Below are positions 40,031 to 48,351 of a stretch of DNA of 64,000 nucleotides, one piece after another (the stretch's first letter is position 1; every line of letters starts with the position of its first letter). The notes under the pieces are model-generated. The model ran no database searches. It was not told the DNA's origin and saw nothing but the letters and a program-made list of their open reading frames with translations. The stretch is from a virus, in IMG/VR virus record IMGVR_UViG_3300047408_000076, positions 1 through 64,000 of that record; one strand, 5' to 3'. Both the position numbers and the translations under genes were made by a program.

Positions 40031-40840
40031 ATGTCTGACGTATCGCGAATGGGCGACAATATCGTCCCCTATGCGGAAGGAGTGGTTGACCGGCTTGAGC
40101 TTGATTACGGCGAACTACTGAACTCGGCCCGCGACATACTCACTGATTCAGAATTGCTGCCGCGCAGTGTCGAGAGCGACATCGATGTGGCGGCAATCGC
40201 GAGCATGGTTGTCAAGCTGCGCGATATCGCCAATCGCGGCGACGCGCACCGCGTAGCTGAGAAGGAGCCGCACCTTCGCGCTGGCGATGCCATACAGGCG
40301 TTCTTTATGAAGCGCGTGGTTGAGCCGCTCAACGCCAAGCGCTTCGAGTTAGCCAAGCGCATTGATATCTACAAGCAGCGGCAGCTTGCGGAGGAGCGTG
40401 CTCGACGTGAGGCTGAGGCGGCTGCGCTGCGCAAGCAACAGGCTGAGGCGCTGCGGGCCAAGGAAGCGGCCGAATTGGCGGCGCGGCGCGCCCGCTCGGC
40501 GGAGACTATCGAGCAACGCAAGGCGGAAGCCACCGAGGCCCGCGTCGAGGCCAATATCGCTGTCGCCAGGGCTGAGGAAGCGACGCTCGCGACCATGGCC
40601 TCTGCTACGCAGATCGTCGGTGAGCGCTTCGAGGGCGACCGCTCCGGGCTCGTTTCAATGCGCAAGACTCCCGTGGTCTACATTGATGATATCGAGAAGA
40701 TCAATCTCGAAGCGCTGCGCCCGTACCTCAAGGAGGAGCATGTGCTCTCGGCGCTCAAGGCGTGGGCCAAGGCTACCAATTACGCGCGTGAAATGCCGGG
40801 TGCCACCATTGGCATGCGCGACGCAACGGTGGTGCGATGA
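40031..40840 (+). CDS. Coiled-coil phage protein of the recombination operon
   Basis: 269 aa from ATG 40031 (SD CGGAGAA); upstream in-frame codons cover the promoter and are excluded. Architecture: helical N-terminus with DAHRVAEKEPHLRAGDAIQA, a long Glu/Ala/Arg coil (about 115-195), and a C-terminal domain with RKTPVVYIDDIEKINLEALR, ALKAWAK and PGATIGMRDATVV. I remember this as a recurring phage protein near RecE/RecT genes. It may organise recombination proteins; no catalytic residues. Confidence 0.65.
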   Translation: MSDVSRMGDNIVPYAEGVVDRLELDYGELLNSARDILTDSELLPRSVESDIDVAAIASMVVKLRDIANRGDAHRVAEKEPHLRAGDAIQAFFMKRVVEPLNAKRFELAKRIDIYKQRQLAEERARREAEAAALRKQQAEALRAKEAAELAARRARSAETIEQRKAEATEARVEANIAVARAEEATLATMASATQIVGERFEGDRSGLVSMRKTPVVYIDDIEKINLEALRPYLKEEHVLSALKAWAKATNYAREMPGATIGMRDATVVR

Positions 40841-41067
40841 GCGCGAAACTTACACAGGCTGAGGTCGCGCGCGCTTGCGAAGCGGCTTACCAGCAATTCG
40901 TTGGTGTGCCACCCGCGATGGCGGCGCTGGCGTTCTCCTACATGCTTCAGGGCTTCGCCAAATACATGGTCAAGGATTGCGATTCGTCGCTTCCTGAAGT
41001 GCGCCGCAGAGTTATCGAGTTGCTCGACCTTCTGGATGAGGCGAACAGCGATGAAAAAAATATTTGA
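40837..41067 (+). CDS. Small unknown protein
   Basis: 76 aa, ATGA overlap. Helical (TQAEVARACEAAYQQFVGVP, RRRVIELLDLLDEA). No family recognised. Confidence 0.5.
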   Translation: MSAKLTQAEVARACEAAYQQFVGVPPAMAALAFSYMLQGFAKYMVKDCDSSLPEVRRRVIELLDLLDEANSDEKNI

Positions 41068-41085
41068 CGTGACGGTGGTGCGGTG

Positions 41086-41334
41086 ATGTTCAAGGTGATG
41101 GCAGAGCCATGCGAGACATGCATCTACAAGAAAGGCTTAGGCTGGAACTTGGAAGACCTCGAAGCACAGGTTAAGGACAAGTACATCGGCTTCAAAACAT
41201 TCCGCGAGTGTCACCATGCCAAACAGGGCAGCGGCGTGTGCTGTCGAGGATTCTGGAATGCCCATAAGGACGAGTTTCAGGCTGGACAGCTCGCGCAGCG
41301 TCTCGGTTTCGTTGAGTTCGTCAAGGGGAAATGA
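41086..41334 (+). CDS. Cys/His-rich small phage protein
   Basis: 82 aa from ATG 41086 (a GTG one codon earlier also fits). CETCIYKKG, then ECHHAKQGSGVCCRGFW and LAQRLGFVEFV. This CxxC...CH...C-C-R-G-F pattern is a known small phage family (metal binding suspected, function unknown), also common in actinophages. Confidence 0.65.
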   Translation: MFKVMAEPCETCIYKKGLGWNLEDLEAQVKDKYIGFKTFRECHHAKQGSGVCCRGFWNAHKDEFQAGQLAQRLGFVEFVKGK

Positions 41335-41335
41335 A

Positions 41336-41566
41336 ATGGACGGGAAGCTCACGATGTGGGTGATCTACGACCACCCGAAGGACTACCCGCACGATTGGGT
41401 AGCGCGGCAATGGAGTATCGGCTGGGAGGGGCGCTATGCGGCATCGGGCAACGCGCTGCGCTCCAACAAGCTCGACACGCTCCGGGGCCAGATGGTGAAG
41501 TTGGGGCTCACCTGTCTCGCGCGCTCACCCGAGGATGATCCCGTCATTGTGGAGGCGTGGGTATGA
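41336..41566 (+). CDS. Small unknown protein
   Basis: 76 aa from ATG 41336. Beta-rich: LTMWVIYDHPKDYPHDWVAR, then GLTCLARSPEDDPVIVEAWV. I recall similar small proteins beside phage exonucleases but cannot name a family. The next start overlaps (ATGATGA). Confidence 0.55.
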   Translation: MDGKLTMWVIYDHPKDYPHDWVARQWSIGWEGRYAASGNALRSNKLDTLRGQMVKLGLTCLARSPEDDPVIVEAWV

Positions 41567-42525
41567 TGAAGGGAGAACTGAAGTTTTCCAAGTGGAACGG
41601 CGGCTCTGTTGGTGTTGGCGGGCTCTACGAAAACATGACGTTGGAGCACTATCACAGCCGTGATGTTTGCGACGGCATCAGCATAAGTTCGTCGGGGCTG
41701 CGCACGATCTTCAACGACAGCCCCGCGCATTATTGGGCAAGGAGCGTCTACAACAAGGACCGCGTTGAGAAGGAACCAAGCCGAGAGATGACTATCGGCC
41801 GCGCCATGCACCACTTGATGATGGGCGAATCGTACTTTGCCGAGGTGTTCCGCAGCGCGCCCGCTCAAGTGCCGGATGCTAAGGGCAATCTGTGTGATTG
41901 GTCGCTGCGCACGAACTACGCCAAGGAGTGGATGGATGCACGCAGGCGAGAAGGAAAAGAGGTCATTTTCCCGAAGGAGGTCGAGCAGATCAGGGGAATG
42001 GCCGAGGCGCTGGGCGCGCATCCCATGGTGAAGGCTGGCGCGTTCAACGGGTATCCTGAGCGCTCGGGCTTTTATCTCGACAAGGAAACCACTGTCTGGC
42101 TCAAGGTCAGGCCCGACGTGATCCCGAATGCGAGCGGCGATTTCGTTGATCTCAAGACCACAGCCAGCGTGAAATGGAACGACTTGCAGCGCACGATTGC
42201 CGATATGGGATATGTGCAGCAATTTGCTCTCATGCGTGAGGTTTTCCGCAAGCTTGGATTCCCGGCAGCGAGCGCCACGCTGATCTTTGTTGAGCGAGAG
42301 TTTCCTCATTGCGTGAGAATCGTTTCACTGAAGCCGCAAGACCTCGACCGGGGCGAGCGGATGAATCGCCATGCGCTGCGCGCTTTCGTGCGCTGCCTCA
42401 AGTCTGGCGAATGGCCGGGACCGGGAGGCATCCGCCGCGACGCTGAAGAGATTTGGATGCCGGATTGGCACCGTGATAGTGTCGAGGCCAAATTGGCCTC
42501 ATTCAAGGAGGAGGAAGCAGCATGA
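41563..42525 (+). CDS. RecE/YqaJ-like PD-(D/E)XK exonuclease
   Basis: 320 aa from ATG 41563. The N-terminal GISISSSGLRTIFNDSPAHY, the MTIGRAMHHLMMGE (G-x-x-x-H) motif, VRPDVIP and the catalytic GDFVDLKTT (D-x-K), then QFALMREV fit exodeoxyribonuclease VIII/PDDEXK_12-type nucleases. It would resect DNA ends for the RecT protein encoded two genes on. A palindrome GAGGCCAAATTGGCCTC (42484-42500) lies in the last codons and resembles the phage operator. Confidence 0.82.
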   Translation: MMKGELKFSKWNGGSVGVGGLYENMTLEHYHSRDVCDGISISSSGLRTIFNDSPAHYWARSVYNKDRVEKEPSREMTIGRAMHHLMMGESYFAEVFRSAPAQVPDAKGNLCDWSLRTNYAKEWMDARRREGKEVIFPKEVEQIRGMAEALGAHPMVKAGAFNGYPERSGFYLDKETTVWLKVRPDVIPNASGDFVDLKTTASVKWNDLQRTIADMGYVQQFALMREVFRKLGFPAASATLIFVEREFPHCVRIVSLKPQDLDRGERMNRHALRAFVRCLKSGEWPGPGGIRRDAEEIWMPDWHRDSVEAKLASFKEEEAA

Positions 42526-42794
42526 GAGGAAGCAGCAAGAGAAAAGACCCCATGGCCCCAAAGGTCGTCAAAGTCGTTCCGATTGATCGATCATTCAAAG
42601 GACTACGCGATGCTTTGTTCGATGAGTTCGACCAGCTTCGGAATGGTAAGACGAAGCCAGAGCGAGCCAATGCTTGTGCCCGTCTAGCTGGTGAGATCAC
42701 CAAGAGCGTAGCCATTCAGTGTGAATTACTGCGGCTGACAACCCGCAATGGCGAGGTGCGGGAACTGGATGGTGTGCGAGGTCTACTGCAATGA
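42522..42794 (+). CDS. Small unknown protein between RecE- and RecT-like genes
   Basis: 90 aa, ATGA overlap. Basic N-terminus, then helices FKGLRDALFDEFDQLRNGKT and ACARLAGEITKSVAIQCELL. May be an accessory of the recombination pair, judging only from position. Confidence 0.5.
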   Translation: MRGSSKRKDPMAPKVVKVVPIDRSFKGLRDALFDEFDQLRNGKTKPERANACARLAGEITKSVAIQCELLRLTTRNGEVRELDGVRGLLQ

Positions 42795-43255
42795 AGACGT
42801 GCCGTCTATGTGGCACAGCCGATGACTTGAATTGGAGACGACGGAAGCATCATATTCCCGAGTTTTGCTTCTTTTGCAATCACAGATACTCTGAGTACGA
42901 ACGGAACCTCAGAGTGTCTTCTCGTCAAAACCTTAATCGTCTAAGTTTGGAAGAATACAACGTATACCAGAACCGCGTCCTCATCGACTTCATTGCACGT
43001 CGGCTTCACATATTGGCGTTGCGTGCGCGACAGGGGCTATCGATCACGCTCTGTGAAGCCATCACGCCGAGAAATGCGCGGTGCTCTAAACGGTGGGACA
43101 AGGAAGTTCGCGGACACAAGTTCTGCACGCGCCATGCCCAAGCCTTTCGGCGTGGCAGGGTGAATAGGTTCGCGCGTGAAGATACGACGTGGGTGGAAAA
43201 GGTCATGGCATTCATCAACAACAACGGAGAGATCGATGGCAGAGGACCCCCTTGA
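42791..43255 (+). CDS. Zinc-finger protein
   Basis: 154 aa, ATGA overlap. N-terminal CRLCGTADDLNWRRRKHHI, CFFCNH (two C-x2-C pairs) and a C-terminal C-x5-C-x-KRW ... FCTRHAQAF site. The layout suggests one or two zinc sites with basic helices, perhaps a DNA-binding recombination or transcription factor. Base composition is somewhat more AT-rich than in neighbours. Confidence 0.6.
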   Translation: MKTCRLCGTADDLNWRRRKHHIPEFCFFCNHRYSEYERNLRVSSRQNLNRLSLEEYNVYQNRVLIDFIARRLHILALRARQGLSITLCEAITPRNARCSKRWDKEVRGHKFCTRHAQAFRRGRVNRFAREDTTWVEKVMAFINNNGEIDGRGPP

Positions 43256-44504
43256 GAATCCCTCGCCCAACGACGACGTGATTCCGCCTTCGCAGGCTGA
43301 CCAGCAGCAGCAGCCGCAGAACGGCAATGGTGTCCAGCCCGAGGTAATTTCGGATCGCGTTCAGAAGGCGCGCGAGATGATTCCGGTTGGCGACCGGGGA
43401 GTCACGCCACAGACATACGCGCAATGGATCGATGTGGCGAAGGACGTTTGCCGTGCCTACCTGATGCTGCCGCAGCATCTACACAACAACGCTTCGGTAG
43501 TTGCTGGCCTCTTGGAAATCGCGGCACGCTTCAATCTCTCGCCCTATCTGTTGGCGTCGCAGACCTACATCCAAAACAATCGGCTGTGCTTTCAGGCGCA
43601 GGCATTCGGCGCGATTCTCTATGCCTCGAAGCTCTTGATTGGCCGCCTTCGATTTGAGTTCCGGGGCGAGGGCGACGACATGCTTTGCATGGTGAGTGGC
43701 CGGTTCAAAGATGATCCTGATGTTATTCACAGTGCAACCACACCGCCGCTCAAGCTGCTCCACCCTGGCTATTCGAAGAAGGAAGGCAAGGAAAGCATGG
43801 TGAGGGGCTCGCCGCTTTGGGACAAAGACCCTGAGCAGCAACTCGCCTATTTCGCTGAGCGGCGCTGGATTCGGCGGCATGCGCCCGACGCCTGCATGGG
43901 TATGTATACGAAGGAGGAGATTGCCGAGATTGACGACTATCGGATCGAGCGCCACGGCGGGATTCCGCTGAGCGCCGACCGGCTTGGGCAACTGGATACG
44001 GGCGAGGGGTGGGGCGACGGCAGCCACCTTGAAATGGACTTGGCCGCGCTCCAGCCCGAGCGGCCCGAGGAGCAGCTAGAGGATAATCCAGAACCCGAGA
44101 ATCCTGACCCGCCGAAGGGCCGGAAACCAGCCCCACAGCCGGCCAGGAAGGCGGCCCATGGGCGAAAGCCGATTGCGCGCGCCAAGGCGGTCTCTCCCCC
44201 CAAAGGCCGCCCAGCGAAGCCCGGAGGCCCGTCGCGGGCCGTTGTGGCCGCAGTCGTCAGCCGTGCCCAGCATGCGCCGCCCAAACGGGGTGCTCCGATA
44301 CCGAAATGGCTGGACTACGTGACCGACGCCGAAGCCTGGATCAAGGGCCTGACGGCGGAGAAGGTCGAGAAGGCCGAAGCCGCGTGGGACAAGGAGCGTG
44401 ACTATCGCGACAAGGTTCAGCTTCCGGTGGGCGAGCGGTCACGGCTGCGCGCCATGCTCGACCGCAAGCTGGCTCAGCTTCGGCCGAAGGAGGCGCAGGC
44501 ATGA
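43236..44504 (+). CDS. recT: RecT-family single-strand annealing protein with basic C-terminal tail
   Basis: 422 aa from ATG 43236 (SD GGAGAG). Core features are LLEIAARFNLSPYLLASQ, a GSPLWDKDPEQQLAYFAERR segment (typical RecT G-S-P-W-x-x-D-P-x-Q-x-L-x-Y) and RRHAPDACMGMYTKEE. Residues about 280-360 are a Pro/Lys/Arg-rich linker and the last 60 form a charged helix, so it is longer than typical RecT (about 270 aa). It anneals single strands made by the RecE-like nuclease. Confidence 0.85.
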   Translation: MAEDPLENPSPNDDVIPPSQADQQQQPQNGNGVQPEVISDRVQKAREMIPVGDRGVTPQTYAQWIDVAKDVCRAYLMLPQHLHNNASVVAGLLEIAARFNLSPYLLASQTYIQNNRLCFQAQAFGAILYASKLLIGRLRFEFRGEGDDMLCMVSGRFKDDPDVIHSATTPPLKLLHPGYSKKEGKESMVRGSPLWDKDPEQQLAYFAERRWIRRHAPDACMGMYTKEEIAEIDDYRIERHGGIPLSADRLGQLDTGEGWGDGSHLEMDLAALQPERPEEQLEDNPEPENPDPPKGRKPAPQPARKAAHGRKPIARAKAVSPPKGRPAKPGGPSRAVVAAVVSRAQHAPPKRGAPIPKWLDYVTDAEAWIKGLTAEKVEKAEAAWDKERDYRDKVQLPVGERSRLRAMLDRKLAQLRPKEAQA

Positions 44505-44914
44505 GATTCGCCACCATTGAACCGGGTGAGGCGCGCTGGGCCGTGGTCGAGGCCAATGAGCCGCACGATCTCTACGAGCAGCTTGGCCTTGGCCACAATG
44601 TTGATCACGGCACGGTGGTGCCGCCGCACGTGCTGCCCAGTGGATTCGGCATCGCCATCGTGGTCGACGGCTTCGGGCTGTTCAAGCCGGTGGCCGAGCA
44701 GCGTTATTTCGCCATCGCTCGCGAGCTGTACGCTGGCAACGCCGTGCTCTACGGCTTCGATGAGGCTGGCGAGTGCGTCGATCTCGCGGAAATGCCGATA
44801 GTGATCTTCATGACGGCGGCCGGGGTCGAGGAGGCGATTACGCGCGGCCAGATCGACCGGCCCCGCACCATGGTGAACGGAGCGCAAGTTTGGCAATGGC
44901 CCGATCCACCCTAG
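44501..44914 (+). CDS. Unknown protein of the recombination operon
   Basis: 137 aa, ATGA overlap. Mixed alpha/beta with LPSGFGIAIVVDGFGLFKP and IVIFMTAAGVEEAITRGQID. No recognised catalytic motif. A beta-grasp or accessory fold is possible but not shown. Confidence 0.5.
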   Translation: MRFATIEPGEARWAVVEANEPHDLYEQLGLGHNVDHGTVVPPHVLPSGFGIAIVVDGFGLFKPVAEQRYFAIARELYAGNAVLYGFDEAGECVDLAEMPIVIFMTAAGVEEAITRGQIDRPRTMVNGAQVWQWPDPP

Positions 44915-44924
44915 AGGCAAAGCT

Positions 44925-45065
44925 ATGAAACAACGTGATTGTCCAAAGTGCGGCATGCCAATGAGGTACGTGGAACTGGAACCGGAGCCGGATGATGTTG
45001 ACGGTGTCTGGACTTGTACGCAATGCGACCACACTGAGCTTGAAGAAGACGAGGCCGACCAGTGA
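44925..45065 (+). CDS. 46-aa zinc-ribbon protein
   Basis: ATG at 44925 after AGAGGCAAA. MKQRDCPKCGMPMRYVELEP then CTQCDH: C-x2-C ... C-x2-C rubredoxin-like ribbon with an acidic tail. The stop overlaps the next GTG start (GTGA). It is short but has a clean zinc-ribbon pattern and coupling. Confidence 0.65.
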   Translation: MKQRDCPKCGMPMRYVELEPEPDDVDGVWTCTQCDHTELEEDEADQ

Positions 45066-45496
45066 AGCTAGTGCGGCCATATGTGTCTTTGCATGTCCGC
45101 CTTCAGGTGATTGCTTGGCAATTACAAGAATGCGGCCAGACCATCGATGTGCTCGCGGCGGCCGGCCTTCCAACCAGCGCTCAGCGGCTTGCTTTCATGC
45201 TCAAGCGCAGATTCGGCGACGAGAAGGTCCATCTCGACCATGACCCTCCTCTGATGCTGCGCTATCTCGATGACGAGACGGGTGAATATGACCCGCCAGC
45301 CAATGACCCGCGCTATCTGATTTACCGCACCGAGGAGGATCATCGCGTCAAGACCTTCATCCGTGGTGATGGTGCGCAGCTCAGTGACGCGGCCAAGCGC
45401 CGCAAAAAAATCAAAAGTGAGCGGCAAGATCGGCCATGGCCTAAGTGGCCGCCTGGGCGTAAACTACGGAGCAGGCCATTCAGGAGAGCGAGATGA
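45062..45496 (+). CDS. HNH-like protein
   Basis: 144 aa, GTG overlap. The segment HLDHDPPLMLRY...DPPANDPRYLIYRTEEDHR...HVK-like VKTFIRGDGAQ resembles HNH-type phage proteins (D-H-D, N-D-P, H-x-x-K-T). It may be a nicking or processing enzyme; the metal-binding residues are not fully conserved, so activity is uncertain. The C-terminus is very basic. Confidence 0.55.
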   Translation: MKLVRPYVSLHVRLQVIAWQLQECGQTIDVLAAAGLPTSAQRLAFMLKRRFGDEKVHLDHDPPLMLRYLDDETGEYDPPANDPRYLIYRTEEDHRVKTFIRGDGAQLSDAAKRRKKIKSERQDRPWPKWPPGRKLRSRPFRRAR

Positions 45497-45696
45497 AATC
45501 GCTTGTCAGCTACATCCGCGTCTGGCACCTAACCCAAAAGTACGTTGGCGACGCTGAGTTTATTACAAAGTGCTTGGAGCTTTGGGACCAAGGCAAAGAC
45601 ACTAAGGATATTTCGGTGGCCCTGTTCCAGCCCGAGCATGTTGTTGAAGCGGCGACGCGGCTTGGACGTGAACGACGCAGGCAAACGGAGGCATGA
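45493..45696 (+). CDS. Small helix-turn-helix-like protein
   Basis: 67 aa, ATGA overlap. WDQGKDTKDISVALFQPEHV has the look of a compact helix-turn-helix (D-I-S-x-x-L-x-x-P-E-x-x-V). Abuts the XRE-like regulator gene. Function unknown. Confidence 0.5.
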   Translation: MKSLVSYIRVWHLTQKYVGDAEFITKCLELWDQGKDTKDISVALFQPEHVVEAATRLGRERRRQTEA

Positions 45697-45951
45697 ATGC
45701 CATCGACAAGGAAGGCCACCAACGGGCGCAAGCGCACAGTGCGGCCCTACGTGGCGCGTGCGCGCGAGTACGAGGAACTGATGGGAACGCTTGGGCTGAA
45801 CCAATTAGAATGCGGCGAGATGTTCGAGTTCGCTGGGCGAACCTCGCGGCGCTACAAGCGTGGCGAAGGCAAGGTGCCGCTGGCGACGCTCAAGCTCATG
45901 CGCCTGATGGCGCGCGGCATCCTGACCAAGCGGCAAGTTATGCGGGCGTGA
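45697..45951 (+). CDS. XRE-like regulator, paralogue of the 72-aa protein at 30.25 kb
   Basis: 84 aa. Basic N-terminal arm, then YEELMGTLGLNQLECGEMFE, AGRTSRRYKRGEGKVPLATL. Shares with the 30.25-kb protein the spacing of L-G-L-x-x-x-x-x-x-x-F, AGRTSR-x-Y and a following P-x-x-x-x-x-L-x-R. Likely a DNA-binding regulator, perhaps recognising the GGCC palindromes. Confidence 0.65.
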   Translation: MPSTRKATNGRKRTVRPYVARAREYEELMGTLGLNQLECGEMFEFAGRTSRRYKRGEGKVPLATLKLMRLMARGILTKRQVMRA

Positions 45952-46760
45952 CCGAGAACTCGACCCGCTGGGCGATTGGGCTGCTGGTGTTGGCGGCTCT
46001 CGTGGTTCTCTTGCTCGCCATGTTTGGCCGTCCAGCGCGATCCGAGGAGATCATCCAATGCAGCTCCGCGCGCGGGCACGATAACGTCTGGTGGGCTTAC
46101 CGCGAGATCGACGGCCGCCAGTGTTGGTATCCCGGCCGACCCGGCCGCCCGAAGAATCTGTTGAGTTGGGGCAGGCTTGAGCCGAAGCCAGAGCGAATCG
46201 TAAGCCGCCCCGAGCGAATCGTGGCTCCAGCTCCAGCCGAGCCTCCCAAACCCGAGCCGATTCAAGACGAGCCTCTACGACCGAAGCAGGTTGCCACCGT
46301 GGCTGTGGTGCCGGGATTCCCGTGGCCGCCCGCCGCAGTTCACAAGCCGCCGCTTGCGGCATTGCCACCCACGCCGCCGCCAGAAAGACCATCGCCACTC
46401 TGGCTGCTTCTGCTCCCTGTGATCCTGCTCGCAGCGGGGTTCTTTGTGACCACCTTCCACCAACCAAGAAAGGCCAACCATGACCAACTATATCGAAGAC
46501 GAGTTCCGCCGTTCGGTCGACGCCTTGCCGCCCTATCAGGGCAATGGCGCAAAGCGGCTGCTGCCATCGGCACCGCAGCTCACGGAGTCTTCAACACAGC
46601 CACCCGAGCAGCGCTACGACTTCGTGCATCTTGGCGAGAAAATCGCCGAGAGTATGGTGAGGGCGGTGGAAGATCAGCTCACCGAGGTTACGAATATGCT
46701 GGAGCAAACCAAGGTTTTCGCCCAAGACATGCAGCAGAAGATTACGACGAAGGCGCGTGA
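45948..46760 (+). CDS. Two-span Pro-rich membrane protein
   Basis: 270 aa from the GTG at 45948 that overlaps the regulator stop. An N-terminal signal anchor (WAIGLLVLAALVVLLLAMF), a conserved-looking domain SARGHDNVWWAYREIDGRQC-W, a long Pro-rich linker and a second span (PLWLLLLPVILLAAGFFVTT). The last 93 codons overlap the next gene in another frame and are basic and odd; the natural end may be shortly after the second span if a stop has been lost. Similar small proteins occur in Bradyrhizobium. Confidence 0.5.
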   Translation: MTENSTRWAIGLLVLAALVVLLLAMFGRPARSEEIIQCSSARGHDNVWWAYREIDGRQCWYPGRPGRPKNLLSWGRLEPKPERIVSRPERIVAPAPAEPPKPEPIQDEPLRPKQVATVAVVPGFPWPPAAVHKPPLAALPPTPPPERPSPLWLLLLPVILLAAGFFVTTFHQPRKANHDQLYRRRVPPFGRRLAALSGQWRKAAAAIGTAAHGVFNTATRAALRLRASWRENRREYGEGGGRSAHRGYEYAGANQGFRPRHAAEDYDEGA

Positions 46761-46848
46761 GCTGGCGGAGACGAACGAGCGGCTCAAGGCGTATGCCGAG
46801 ACCATCCTCGAAGCGCACAAGCAATTCCATGGTGAAGAAATCAAATAG
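46480..46848 (+). CDS. Coiled-coil protein
   Basis: 122 aa. ATG at 46480 after AAAGGCC (weak SD). Disordered N-terminus, then a continuous coil (EKIAESMVRAVEDQLTEVTN, MQQKITTKARELAETNERLK). It lies inside the 3' part of the previous frame, but its amino acid pattern is clearly protein-like. Confidence 0.6.
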   Translation: MTNYIEDEFRRSVDALPPYQGNGAKRLLPSAPQLTESSTQPPEQRYDFVHLGEKIAESMVRAVEDQLTEVTNMLEQTKVFAQDMQQKITTKARELAETNERLKAYAETILEAHKQFHGEEIK

Positions 46849-46915
46849 CCCGCTTGCCGGAAGCGCGGCGATGGTGCCTTATTCGCAGGCGGCCAAGCCG
46901 GCCGATTCCCCATAG
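46829..46915 (+). CDS. Possible 28-aa peptide
   Basis: ATG at 46829 overlapping the previous gene; 28 codons (MVKKSNSPLAGSAAMVPYSQ) ending at TAG immediately before AGGAGG of the next gene. No motif. Supported only by tight packing. Confidence 0.3.
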   Translation: MVKKSNSPLAGSAAMVPYSQAAKPADSP

Positions 46916-46925
46916 GAGGTAATTC

Positions 46926-47378
46926 ATGGCGAAGGCATCGAGGAAGGCCGCCCCGAAGGCGGCCGCGAAGGCGCGCGGCAAGAAGGGCGAAGCCAAGAAG
47001 GCGTTCCCGTTGGTTGGCAGGAACGACCTCAACCGGCTACTGGAGCAAGCCGCGATTCTCAAGAACCGCGCAGCGAGCGCCAACGGTTCTCGCAGCGAAC
47101 TGATCGGCACCTATGTGACGAAGAAGCATCTGCATGCCGGGGCTTTCCGCTCCATCAGCCGGCTGTGGAAGCTCGGTCAGGACGATCCGCAGAAGCTGTG
47201 GCTGGAACTAGCCCACTTCGATGATATGCGCGAGAAGGCCGGCCTCGACCGAATGGCCAAGGAGCAGGGCCAGCTTCTGCCGGCAATCGAGGACGGCGAG
47301 GAATCGAAGCCCGAGAAGGCTGAGAAAGTCGTGAGCTATCCTCGTGAGGTCGAGGAGCGGGCGGGTGATGCGGCATGA
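46926..47378 (+). CDS. Lys/Ala-rich DNA-binding-like protein
   Basis: 150 aa, AGGAGG SD. N-terminus is histone H1-like (KASRKAAPKAAAKARGKKGE). The body (DLNRLLEQAAILKNRAASAN, GAFRSISRLWKLGQDDPQKL, FDDMREKAGLD) resembles small alphaproteobacterial nucleoid proteins of the GapR/DUF2312 kind by pattern (paired helices, F-D-x-x-R-x-x-x-G-L-D). A role in replication or chromatin is plausible, unproven. ATGA overlap with the methylase gene. Confidence 0.6.
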   Translation: MAKASRKAAPKAAAKARGKKGEAKKAFPLVGRNDLNRLLEQAAILKNRAASANGSRSELIGTYVTKKHLHAGAFRSISRLWKLGQDDPQKLWLELAHFDDMREKAGLDRMAKEQGQLLPAIEDGEESKPEKAEKVVSYPREVEERAGDAA

Positions 47379-48349
47379 GCTTTCGCACAACCCCAGGACA
47401 ACAGCTTGCTCGGACAAGCGCCCGCCACGACGGGCGCGATCTCGAAAGCTTTGATCCAAAACGCTATCACCGCAATCAGATTGTCCATGATGCGATCATC
47501 AAGGAGGCCAAGCTGCGTTTTAACGAGACGTTTCGCGAGTACGGACTTGAGGAGGCAAAGAAAATCAAGGAATGGGACACGCTGCACCGAGCAGCCGCCG
47601 ACAAGCTCGCCGAGCAGCAATTGTTCGTTGGGTGGTGGCAGGCGAATGTCACCATCGGACACGGAGCCGGACGTGGAAATAAAAAGAGCCGGGTTCCCGG
47701 CGCTTTTTCCTTGAGCGAAGCCGAGCGCCTCACCGGCATGAAGCATCAGCGGGTATCAGAGCTTGGCAAGCGACTTCAGGACGAGGCCGCGTATTTTCGG
47801 CATCTGGTGGGCGCTGTGTATTTTGCGGCGTTTCTGGAAATCCCACCGACGCGCGGTACGATGGGGACCGGCGAGAACGAATGGTTCACGCCGGAGTCTT
47901 ACATAACGCTTGTGCGCAAGGTGCTCGGCGGAATCGATCTTGATCCAGCGACGAGCGCTGTGGCGCAAAAGATAGTCCGCGCCAGAAAATTCCACACTGA
48001 GGAAACAGACGGGCTCAAACATAATTGGCGCGGGCGCGTGTGGCTCAATCCGCCATATGGGCAACCGACAATCCAGAACTTCGTTTCTAAGATGGTGGCT
48101 GAGTACAAAGCCAAGCGAGTGATTGCCGCCATCATGCTCACGCACAATTTCACCGACACAACTTGGTTTCACGACGCCGTCAATACCGCCAAGGTGATCT
48201 GCTTTACGCGCGGTCGCGTCAAGTTCTACAAAGCTGATGGAAGCATCGCTGCGCCAACGCAGGGACAAGCATTCTTTTACTTCGGCCGCAATCCTGCGCG
48301 ATTCATCAAGGCATTCAAGGAAGTCGGATTCATTGTGAGGCTGACGTAA
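47375..48349 (+). CDS. dam: Dam-type phage adenine methyltransferase
   Basis: 324 aa. The C-terminal half (about 163-324) is a phage DNA N6-adenine methyltransferase: GTGENEWFTP, IDLDPATSAVAQ, HNWRGRVWLNPPYG with the NPPYG motif at about 225-229, and AFFYFGRNPARF. The N-terminal 160 residues are helical and include LSEAERLTGMKHQRVSELGK, a possible DNA-binding domain. Probably protects phage DNA or modulates transcription. The target is likely GATC by family but not shown. Confidence 0.85.
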   Translation: MSFRTTPGQQLARTSARHDGRDLESFDPKRYHRNQIVHDAIIKEAKLRFNETFREYGLEEAKKIKEWDTLHRAAADKLAEQQLFVGWWQANVTIGHGAGRGNKKSRVPGAFSLSEAERLTGMKHQRVSELGKRLQDEAAYFRHLVGAVYFAAFLEIPPTRGTMGTGENEWFTPESYITLVRKVLGGIDLDPATSAVAQKIVRARKFHTEETDGLKHNWRGRVWLNPPYGQPTIQNFVSKMVAEYKAKRVIAAIMLTHNFTDTTWFHDAVNTAKVICFTRGRVKFYKADGSIAAPTQGQAFFYFGRNPARFIKAFKEVGFIVRLT

Positions 48350-48351
48350 AA

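Noticed and set aside
42484-42500. GAGGCCAAATTGGCCTC as a further GGCC-class operator
   Set aside because: It matches the consensus but lies in the last codons of the exonu­clease-like gene with no promoter elements; chance or coding constraint is equally likely.
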